From Sepiola atlantica (lineage: Eukaryota; Mollusca; Cephalopoda; Sepiida; Sepiolidae), in the NCBI GenBank assembly GCA_963556195.1, contig OY744519.1:29664397-29728396 (forward strand): a stretch of 64,000 nucleotides of DNA, written 5' to 3'. Below are positions 55,480 through 64,000 of this stretch, piece after piece; positions within the stretch are counted from its first letter, which is position 1, and every line of letters begins with the position of its first letter. The notes below the pieces were generated by a model, which saw nothing but the letters and a program-made list of their open reading frames with translations, ran no database searches and had not been told where the DNA came from. The position numbers were made by a program, and so were the translations under genes.

Positions 55480-56250
55480 AAGGAAGGATGAGAGTAATCC
55501 GACGTAATGGGAAATGAAAAACCAAGAGATATTTTTTATATATTCATCAACGTTTCGTTTTTATTTGTAAGACTTTCTCAGGATGATAATTTTAAGAAAA
55601 ATGTCATGCAAGTACATCGAAATATTGGGTTGACATGATGGGTTGATGAGAAAAAGTAGTAGCCGTGGCTACTGAGAGCGCTGGACCAAGGTCCGGACTG
55701 AGAGAAGTCAGTCAGTGGCAAAGAGTGAAATGAATGGGGATAGCTGTGAGTGAAAAAGGGGAGGGGTGGGAGTGTTAGTGAATTTGTCTTAGGGTGGGAG
55801 AGAGGGGAGGCAGTGCTGAGGTTTTTGTCATGGTGAGGTGTAGCATGGATTTTGAGGGGCTGGGGAAAAGAGGAGGGAAGGGGGAACTCTGTGTCTTTGG
55901 TATGTAGGTAGTATCATAGTTTTAGAAAAAGATTTGAAGAAATGAAGATAATTTGAAAGTAGGCGGGGTGGGTGAGTAAGAGTGTGAAAGAAGTAGTCGA
56001 AAGGGTGAGATGGGTGAGGGGGAGAGGGGAGAGTTTGTTGTGGTTAGGTATGAAATATTTGGAGGGTAGGAGTATTGATCAGCCGGCTATGTCAGGAATG
56101 TGTGAATATAAGTGAGTTAGAAGGAATGTGTTGAAATGTGCTGTGAACATGACAGTAAAGGGAAGGAAAAGAAAGAGAAGAAGAAAAGTGGTATTAATTG
56201 TATTTTGAAACGGGGGGGGGGGGAAATAAATAGTATTTATATTTTTAGTC
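55476..56250. other. Unassigned DNA, possible Penelope-like end then G-rich sequence
   Basis: The minus strand around 55535-55580 reads CCTGAGAAAGTCTTAC, then AACGAAACGTTGATGAA, recalling the terminal repeats of Penelope-like elements. From about 55650 the sequence is G-rich and repetitive in feel, without coding signals. A G-run sits at 56212-56222. Confidence 0.35.
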
Positions 56251-56806
56251 AATTGTTAAGGTTTTTTTGTTGATATAAGTGACAACTAAGGATTGTCGTC
56301 TGCTGTTGAACAGTCTTGTGAAGTGAATTTACTGAATCGAGTCAAAAACAGTTTCAAATTCAAAAGTCTTTTCTTTCTTTCTTTCTAGTGTGTTTACATT
56401 TGTATCTGGAAATATTTTTCAATGAAAAATATGTTTTTTTTTTAGAAGAGAGAAAATGAGACCATCCGTTCTGGTTGGTGCCAGGGAACCGTCTGCTGAT
56501 CGTCTGCAATTTCTAAAGGGGCTGAAGTAGTCCTTTAGGAAACTAAGGATATCAGTGCGCCCTGCGAGCTGATTGGCCAACATTTGGCCAAACCACCTCA
56601 CAGGGGCACTGATACGTATTAAGAAATAAACATCATTTATAACTGCTACATGTGTGTTAGAAGAAATGCGCTTCGGTTTGTCATCCATTGAGTTTGATTT
56701 AAATTGTTTGAATCCATAAAAGATGTGTTTGAAAAGTCAGTTAAATATTAAGAACTAAAAAGACAAAATTAAAAATTAGATCCCCCACCTCACCTCTCTC
56801 TCTCTT

Positions 56807-56841
<35 letters not shown>

Positions 56842-57775
56842 TTCTCTCTCTCTCTCTCTCTCCAGTTAGAAGTGGAATAATATAATATTACTACTCTTGA
56901 TAATATTGCCTTTTGTTTACAATGGACTATTCCAATCTTTTTGTTCTTTCTTTTCTTTATTACCCTCAACTGTTAATAAACAGATAGAGGGGGGGGGGGG
57001 AGAATAACAGAATCGAAAATGACAGATATCGTATAAAATAAGACCGGGGAGGGGGGGGGGGGGGGATAAAACATGCAGTAAGCGACGGTGAGAGTGATAG
57101 ATAGTAAGCGATGAGTTAATTAGTGAGTTAATTGCAAATTGCAGCTAATTGGAACAATTAAAATGGAAAGTTTTTCAAACGTAAGTCAATCTCAAAACTG
57201 ATGAATATTTTAGCATGTATTTTGTGTGGTCTTATTCTTTATCTTTATCATAAAATAGATTTTAACCATACTTTTGGCAGTGCTGTGAAGGCCTCCTTAC
57301 TAACATTACAGTATTCTATTTTGTAAGTGAGGGGGGAGGGGTAACAGAAACTTTTGTTCTGCTCGGCATTGTCCGAGAGCAATAAATGTAAATTACAGTA
57401 TTTCATTAAAATCTCTTTGGACTATTTTCATTATCAACATAATTTCTCTTCATATATTGTGAAAGCGGGTGGGGGGAAAGGAATTACCCGGGATGAAGAA
57501 TGTCATTGTGTTTTGTTCTACTCAGCATTATCCAGGAACAATAAATGTAAGATTACAATATTACATTTAAAACGGATAGCCCCGGTAAATGAATTACATT
57601 ATTATTTTTTTAAAACGCATTAAAACAAGAGAGAGGAATGGGCTGGATGGAAGATAAAGAGAGTGTTGGTGAGAGTGAGGAAAAATGGGGGAGGGGGGGG
57701 GGGGAGAAAGATAGAGAGAGAGTGGGAGAGATAGAAGTTTTAATATCAAAATAACTTCTCCTGTTTTGTTTTTAT
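56251..57775. other. Unassigned DNA with microsatellites and poly(G) runs
   Basis: A (CT)n tract lies at 56792-56862; G-runs lie near 56990, 57045-57065 and 57690-57702. An 89-codon minus-strand frame (56419-56688) has no known domain. Two related stretches (CATTGTCCGAGAGCAATAAA near 57367 and CATTATCCAGGAACAATAAA near 57526) suggest a diverged direct repeat. Confidence 0.45.
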
Positions 57776-57806
57776 GGACCCAGGAAACGCCGGGTAACCC
57801 TGCTAG
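57776..57806 (+). mobile_element. Helitron 3' end
   Basis: ACCC-AGGAAACGCC-GGGT forms a short hairpin, followed by AACCCTGCTAG and then a T. The arrangement equals the 3' end of the Helitron at 5958-6309. The matching 5' end was not found. Confidence 0.6.
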
Positions 57807-58100
57807 TCTTTATAATAAAGTAAAATGATTGTTTCCCTTATTTCATTGACGACTATAGCTTCCTATCCAAAAGCTGCATATGTGAATCTGCTTGAGCAGC
57901 CATTTATGCCAATTCTTGATGCATGTTTCCGGAAAATATGCGTTTGTTCCATTCCATTTCAATAATTTTTACATTTTTTCCGGCTAGACATCCTTACACA
58001 GTCATCTATACAGGAAGTCGTGGGAGTTTTCACTCTTATACTCAGATCTACGACCACTGCTACTCATGTACACTAGGAAATTTTCTTCATAGGATAACTA

Positions 58101-58664
58101 TTTGGTTGGCCAAAAAGTTTGTTCGTTTTTTTTTAATGTTATCTTTCCATTTTATATTCCTATTCTTCAAATCTTGTATTTTGTCTAGCGAGTATGTTGA
58201 CGTCAGTGTGTAATAAGCCTCCGAGCAGAGAAGTTCTTACACTTTTGCTTGTATTTTAGGCTTTAAAATGGAAGATCAAGCAGTACACTACCAACATCTT
58301 ATGTTTTTTTACTACAGAAAAGGAGAAGAAAAAAAGCTACAGAAACCTGCATAAAGATATGGTATGTGTATGGTGAGAATGCTATTACAGAACGGGTGTG
58401 CCAGAAATAGTTTGCTCGATTCCAAAGAGGACATTTTTCAGTGAAAGATGTTCCTTGCTCTGGCCGGCCAAAGATGATCGACAGTGACCAGGTGAAAGCC
58501 GTAGTTGAACAAGACTGCCGTTTTATCACCAGATAAATCGCAAACATTCTCAAGATTTCCAAATCGAGCGTGGAAAATGAATTGCATACACTCGGTTATG
58601 CTTCTAAACTTTATGTTTGGATTCCTCCTTCCTAAAAAAACGAACAAACTATTTGGCAAACACT
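58101..58664 (+). mobile_element. mariner deletion derivative with terminal inverted repeats
   Basis: The left end TTGGTTGGCCAAAAAGTTTG and right end CAAACTATTTGGCAAACAC are inverted, both flanked by TA. The interior codes (with two stops) only the N-terminal DNA-binding part of a mariner transposase: MEDQAVHYQHLMFFYYRKG, IWYVYGENAITERV, RFQRGHFSVKDV, and the second helix-turn-helix (ISKSSVENELHTLGYASKL). It then ends at YVWIP, directly before the right terminal repeat. The whole catalytic domain has been deleted. Confidence 0.85.
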
Positions 58665-59489
58665 TATATTTCTTCATTTTTCTATTTTTATCAATCATGC
58701 TATTGTCTGTTGGCTACTCTATATTTTCAACCTTTGTATGGAATGCTCTCTTCAACTACACTTTCTTTTAACGGGGGAAGACATTTTGATTGACTATTCT
58801 AGAGACTTTCTTTTACATTCTCGATTGACAGAATAACCGATTATCAGATTATCAAAATGACCTGATTTTTCGTTAACAGTCGTTTCCATTATTTTTACTT
58901 TTTAATGTTTATTTTCTTTTGCTGTATTTCAAATGAACGTTTTTAGAACAATAGGATTTCTGTTCAAAAAATTATCTCACGATACGCTGAGTACATAACA
59001 CTAGCAGTCATAAACATCTACATTTATTTTCTCTCTCGGAGAGCAAACGCTGTGAGGTGATTTGGCCCCACGAAGATCAATCAGCTTCCAGGGCGTACTA
59101 ATTTCAACTGACCTTTGAAGATCTAATTCATGACCCTGAGGAAATTATAGACAGCAACCAGAGTTTCCTGTAACCAACAGAGAAGGGCTTCTCCTCTCCT
59201 CTCTCCTGCCTCCATCACCGATGCTGGGGAAGCTATCTTCACTGAAGATATATTCCTTGAAGAAAAACGGCAGCCCACAAACTTTCTTACTTAATTCTTT
59301 TCTTCACTTTAACACTGGCTAAACATTCGGTAACCTACACCCAACGGTGTAGGTAACATAAATAAATACCTTTCATTGTTGTTTACAAAAGAGCTTTCTT
59401 TTCCTTTCATTCAACGTCCGCATTGTTACAAAAAGTATTATAGGAGTTTGTCTTTCAGTCCATGCTAAAATAGGCAACTTTCTTTCTTC
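58665..59489. other. Unassigned DNA
   Basis: There is no gene. ACCTACACCCAACGGTGTAGGT near 59332 contains a small perfect hairpin. Confidence 0.4.
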
Positions 59490-60151
59490 GGTACTGGTAC
59501 AGTTTGTGACCCATGCCAAAACCGACTTTTCTTCAGCATCTTCTGGCTGTTTACGTAAACAGTTGGAAGTTGACAAAGTGCTTAGCCAATCAGATTGCGA
59601 GACAGCAGGCGAGGATTTTCAATTGTGAATTGAGTAAATCGTAAAATTCGTCTGCGCTAACGCCAAGAAAAAATCTGGAAAATTTTGAAAAATTCAACAA
59701 AAAATTCTCAGAAACCTAAAAAAAAAAGTTTTAAAAAACTGTCGTTTTTTTTTTACTCTAACCCTAAATTAGATCTAGCTTAACCCATATCTAGTTGATC
59801 TGGTTCAAAGAAAAAAAAACAATTTATCGAAACCAAAAATAAAAATAATAATTAAACAAATCTTAACTTTCTCGTTAAAAAAAAATTTTTGTAAAAAAAA
59901 TATAACTATTGTTTCATTATATTTTCTTTGTCAAAAAATAAATATTTTTTCATAAAATTTTACATACGGTGAGTGTTTTTTAGTTTTTTGCTTTAAATGT
60001 GGTTTCGTTATTGTTTCCTGTTTGATAGCGTCACCTCGTTTTGTTTTGATGCTGTGTCGTGTTTTTCGGCATCTTCCAGCTGTTTACCTAAACAGCCAGA
60101 AGATGCTAATGAAAATAGGTATTAGCATGGGTCACAAACTGTACCAGTACC
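59490..60151. repeat. Widely spaced inverted repeat with 85-bp arms
   Basis: Left arm 59490-59574 (GGTACTGGTACAGTTTGTGA, CAGCATCTTCTGGCTGTTTA) and right arm 60067-60151 (GGCATCTTCCAGCTGTTTAC, GTCACAAACTGTACCAGTAC) are inverted around a 490-bp A/T-rich interior. Each arm has its own small palindrome around GTTTACGTAAAC. It could be a non-autonomous DNA transposon with unrecognised ends. Confidence 0.6.
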
Positions 60152-60551
60152 CTTTTCTTCCTATTACAGTCACAATTTTCAAATACTTACCAATACTTTG
60201 GTGAAAGGAACCACTTCATTCTTTTCGAAAGGCAGAGCTTTTTCATTCTCAGAATAGCAGAATAGCATTTCTGTACAATAAGAGTCCATTGCAGTCAATA
60301 AAAAAAATTTCTCACCGAATATCCACTTGCTTCTTTTGTTAGATAGCGAAGGGGGTGGCCTGAGGGAGTGCACCCTAAAAGGAAAGGGAAGCCTAAAAGT
60401 GGAAATTGAGAAATCACGTCACTCCCGTGAGAGAGCGGTTCTATCTCTTAGCCTGCCGACCACCGGACTGAACGGACAGTGGAGCGCAGTATAGCCAACA
60501 AAGTGCCTGTCTGTCTATATGTCAATGGTATCTCTTCTTTCAATTCATTCC

Positions 60552-60644
<93 letters not shown>

Positions 60645-61550
60645 ACATGCAGTTCATTTATGTCTTTGTTCTATTTTAAATAAAACTCTTTAAAACCAAA
60701 CCAGCGTCCAAGTGGTTCTCGATCAACAGCCGAAACCTATTTCAGCCAAATTATGTACTAGACCATAATTCCCGCAAAATAGAAATTCTTTAACAAACTT
60801 TTTGACTCTAGTTACATTCAACAAATTGTTTTAACTTTTCTAAAACAGGTTAAAACCGTCAGTTTGTAACGTGCGATTTTTCAATGAAAGCAGCTATTCC
60901 ATCTTCACGTGCCATCACATCCGCTTAACAGTAACATGGACACGAGAATTGTTGCAGACTTTATTATCGGCTAAGGAACGTGTATTATTATTATTAATTT
61001 ATGCATTCACGTGCTGGGTTTACAATTCAATGAATTCTTTCTTTAAATTACTTTTGTACTTAGAAATAGCTGCAAAAGTCATGGGAGACATTCATCCCAT
61101 GAATTACTATCTCCTTTTGGAGGGGGGAGTAATTACAGTCGACTGAGGTGTTCTAATATGTGATAGAGTGCCGACGAAACCGTGCAGGACACTTTCGGGC
61201 AAAATTGACTTTTATCTGTCCGTTATACTATGAATTGACTTTTCATAGTTCCAGTATGACTACTGCACACACCATTTTCTTTCACTGCAAACACTTTTGC
61301 ATTATTTTAAATTCATCACAGCGAGAGGCCATCCTCTCAGGTATCACCACCTTTTCCCGGAAAAGGGATGAGTTTCTTGCCTGCCATCTGTGGTGTTCTC
61401 ATTCATGAGAGAGTGCCTACAGGACCAAATCACTTTACTTCATTATCAAGAAGATAAAGATAAAATACGTACCGATAATGTTAGTAAAATCCGATTATCA
61501 TATAATTTTTGTTAGATTTCATTGGTTTTCATGTTTAGCTTTATTTAAAA
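60152..61550. other. Unassigned DNA with (CT)n tract
   Basis: The (CT)n tract runs from 60553 to 60640. Open frames of 60-91 codons have no family features. Confidence 0.5.
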
Positions 61551-61590
61551 CTAGCATGGCTACTCGATGCTGCCCTGGAACATAAACAAC
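61551..61590 (-). mobile_element. Possible Helitron 3' end
   Basis: On the minus strand CCAGGGCAGCATCGAGTAGC is followed by CATGCTAG and T. The hairpin is imperfect, so this end is probably decayed. Confidence 0.4.
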
Positions 61591-61630
61591 AAACTAGAAA
61601 AGTTAAAAAGTGTAACATCTTTCTTTTAAA

Positions 61631-61631
<1 letters not shown>

Positions 61632-61681
<50 letters not shown>
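61632..61681. repeat. (CT)n microsatellite
   Basis: A CT run of about 24 units. Confidence 0.95.
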
Positions 61682-61683
<2 letters not shown>

Positions 61684-62138
61684 AAGACATTCCTATGTTT
61701 AAAGGGCACTAACTCTTTTTGTACCTTGAAATTATCTGCCCTTGCTAAAGACAAGGCATTATAGGATGGAGATCCAACATGGATGCTACTGATCATGGTC
61801 TAGCAACACATATTAAATCCACTATCATCAGTTAAATCCCCCATTCAGTCAGTCAAGCAACCACTTCAGACTTACTTCGCAACCTGAAATGAATTTGGAA
61901 AAAATCCTCCACTCTATAATAAAAATTTCACACTGGGTGTGGGTTTTTTTTTTTGGCGTCTTTAAGTTATCAGAAATTGTAATAAAAAATTATATATGAA
62001 AGATTAAATTACTGACGTAATTCTATGATTATATATGAATATTTTACAGTGCTATTGAAGTTTCTTGCCTGGAGCAATTTCGTTTCGGCTAATTTGGGTT
62101 TTGCATTCTCCTATTACCGACGTTAAGTCAATTTTTTT
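61682..62138. other. Unassigned DNA
   Basis: Nothing recognisable. Confidence 0.4.
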
Positions 62139-62310
62139 TAATGCCCTAAAACGCTAGAATGTCCCGAATATGGGAGATCATTTTACGTTAAATTTATGTA
62201 CGAAACTGACCCTCTTCTCTAAATTCTAAATTAATAAAATAAAATATACGTATAAATATAATTTAAAAATGGGGGGGGGGTCAGCGGATGGTGTTAATCT
62301 ACAGATGTAT
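62139..62310 (+). mobile_element. Palindromic element P, single arm
   Basis: GGGAGATCATTTTACGTTAA, TACGAAACTGACCC, CTCTAAATTCTAAATTA and the outer GGTGTTAATCTAC match the right arm at 33935-34136. An AT-rich stretch and a G-run replace the middle part. Confidence 0.6.
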
Positions 62311-62458
62311 TAAAAAAAAAACATTTTTCACGTTACGATCTTTTTTTCTTTTTTTTGTCAAGGAAATAAGATAACACCGTAATAATAGGTAATACAAAAA
62401 CCAAAATTAACTGAAACGAAATTGCTCCAGTCAAGAAAGTTCAAAAGTATCTAAACAA

Positions 62459-62866
62459 CAAACGTTACTATTGACGACTTAAATTATTTTAAAGGAAATA
62501 CAGTTGGGAAATTAGTTTAAAACAATTTATTTTGTTTACCTACGCATTTGTGACGTATTTGCGTAAAAAAAATATGTACTTAATAGAAGTTATAAGCATT
62601 TTAAGTTCTGTAATTGTTGGTGTGAATAAAGTAATAAGGCGTTAGACGTCTTGTTTATTCACAGGAAGTAAGGTGCTGGCCCTTATTACTTTACTCACAA
62701 CCAATAATTACATAACTTGAAATGCATATAACTTTTATTAAATATGACATTTTTTTTTAACATAAATATGTTACAAATGAATAGGTAAACCAAAATAAAT
62801 GTTTTTTGACGAATTCCCAACTGTATTTCCTTTAAAATAATTGATATCGCCAGTTGCAACGTTTAC
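62459..62866. mobile_element. Foldback element with arms of about 170 bp
   Basis: The left arm (AAACGTTACTATTGACGAC, ATTATTTTAAAGGAAATACA, AATTATTGG-like inner part near 62615) is inverted in the right arm (CAACCAATAATTACATAACT, TGTATTTCCTTTAAAATAAT, GTTGCAACGTTTACC). A loop of about 45 bases around 62640-62685 carries TTAGACGTCT and GTGCTGGCCC. Confidence 0.7.
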
Positions 62867-63300
62867 CAACTTGTAAATTACGAATATTACGCCCCCCCCC
62901 CCCTTAGAATTGCCACAAGGCCAAAGTGTTCGGCAAGCGCGTAGTCATTGCTTTCACTGAGCTAGGAGGACTCACAATTCAGCTACTGTTTAGAGAAGGT
63001 AGTGTCCTCTCTTTTGCCCTCAATAATTTCTTTTACTTAATAGCGACATCAGATAGAAAAGTAAAGCGGAAAGGATCAGAAGATCAGAATTATCAAGGGA
63101 AGTAATTCATATAATTTTCTCGACATAATTTATCTCCCCTTTGGACCGTTTAAGCAAAAAGTTTATGACGACTAAACAGTAATTTGTTAAATCCCCCCCC
63201 CCCCCAGACACACACACACAGACAAAAAAAAGAGATGGTTCTTATACACGTGAAGGCACATAAAAAACGCATTTTCAAATAAAAACTATTGTTTACATTT
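62867..63300. other. Unassigned DNA with poly(C) runs
   Basis: C-runs occur at 62893-62904 and 63194-63206. ATTATCAAGGGAAGTAATTC near 63091 faces ATTTATCTCCCCTTT near 63128, a small inverted pair. No gene is recognised. Confidence 0.4.
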
Positions 63301-63562
63301 ACTTTATCAGGCAAAAATAAGTATCCTCACCAAAAATTAGGAAAGATTATCGAGAAGAATTTGAATTAAAAATAAAAATCACTTATATCGTATTTGCCGC
63401 CAGCTATTCAATTCCTACTTGTTTATATGACAGACTGAGTTATGTCCCCTCCTGATTCTGTTCGTAACAATGGCATTTGTCAAAATACGATCAAACTGTT
63501 TTTTATTCTTAATTAAAATTCTACTCGATATTTTTTGCTAATTTTTTGGTGTAGATTTTGGC
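63301..63562. mobile_element. Inverted-repeat element related to 25385
   Basis: The left arm 63308-63384 (GCAAAAATAAGTATCC, AGATTATCGAGAAGAATTTG) is inverted at 63505-63562 (TTAAAATTCTACTCGATATT, TTTTTTGGTGTAGATTTTGG). Only one arm of this family is present at 25385-25478. Confidence 0.55.
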
Positions 63563-64000
63563 CTTATACATAAATATATCAAAAAGTTTTCCGGTTAATT
63601 TATTTGGAACTGCGATTTCCGCCTGTGTAACTACGTTTTTCATATGTATTCTCCTTGATCTATATAAGTGTGGTGGACGAAACGCGATCCGAACGAACGC
63701 TAAAAAGCAAATGGCTCGAATTGCTACCTTTTTTCTTTTCCTGCTTCGTTGGAATACGCTTTCCTTTTCACTCACTAAAAGCAAGGAAGTTCGTAACAGA
63801 AACATGTTAACTCAGTATAATCCAACCAATGAATAGCGTTTCTAAGCCAAAGTAATAAAAAACTGACATATTCAATATACTGCAGGGTTATATTATATCA
63901 CATAGACTTGTAGCAGTTACCTCCTCCTTTCAAAACATAACTACACCGGTTTGCCGGTAGGTGTCGCTTTTTCACCGACATGTGGCACTGTAAAGCGACA
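63563..64000. other. Unassigned DNA
   Basis: Overlapping open frames of about 90 codons on opposite strands (63521-63836) have no known domain. GCCGGTAGGTGTCGCTTTTT near 63953 is not assignable. Confidence 0.4.

Overview
The window looks like a gene-poor, repeat-dominated stretch of a metazoan nuclear genome, most likely a mollusc and possibly a cephalopod; I cannot name a species. The reasons are: AT-rich sequence with many long (TA)n, (CT)n, (ATT)n and GA-rich tracts; remnants of mariner, hAT, Helitron, Ty3-type LTR, non-LTR and Penelope-like elements; a tRNA-derived SINE; and the recurring motif AAGGGAGATAA, which is common in molluscan repeats. I found no convincing host protein-coding gene, and no intact rRNA, tRNA or snRNA gene. 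Nearly all open frames are decayed transposon fragments or low-complexity translations.

Layout. 1-6.9 kb: AT-rich DNA, a Penelope-like element with a GIY-YIG endonuclease remnant and hammerhead-type ribozymes, non-LTR 3' ends and a short Helitron. 6.9-10.9 kb: a broken Ty3-type retrotransposon (gag, zinc knuckle, protease, start of RT) in which two LINE fragments, a U2-snRNA-headed SINE and a hAT MITE are nested. 10.9-22.7 kb: an 11-kb satellite with a 122-bp A/B dimer unit that abuts the 3' end of a LINE. 23-31 kb: a 17-bp minisatellite, further U2-headed elements and several palindromic MITE families. 31-34 kb: (TA)n blocks and a near-ideal hammerhead ribozyme at 32124-32168. 35-37.5 kb: a GA-rich tract split by an element of about 880 bp with inverted ends that itself carries a tRNA-SINE. 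38.9 kb: a U2-headed SINE copy with a 15-bp target-site duplication. 40-42.3 kb: Ty3-type RT and integrase remnants in opposite orientations. 46-50.4 kb: a mariner with two insertions, a hAT MITE with a perfect 8-bp duplication, and two LINE remnants. 50.4-53.6 kb: ten 312-bp units, each a complete dumbbell-shaped palindrome. 54-64 kb: palindromic elements, Helitron ends, a mariner deletion derivative and microsatellites.

The most interesting signals are (i) the 312-bp dumbbell array, in which one hairpin loop is inverted in units 2 and 6, (ii) a family of retroposed elements whose 5' head is the 5' end of U2 snRNA, including one copy with a clean target-site duplication, and (iii) hammerhead ribozymes, one with every core nucleotide and helix in place. 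The genes do not form a pathway; the window is a record of repeated insertion, nested insertion and tandem amplification. All calls come from reading the sequence by eye, so boundaries of repeats are approximate unless a target-site duplication is given.
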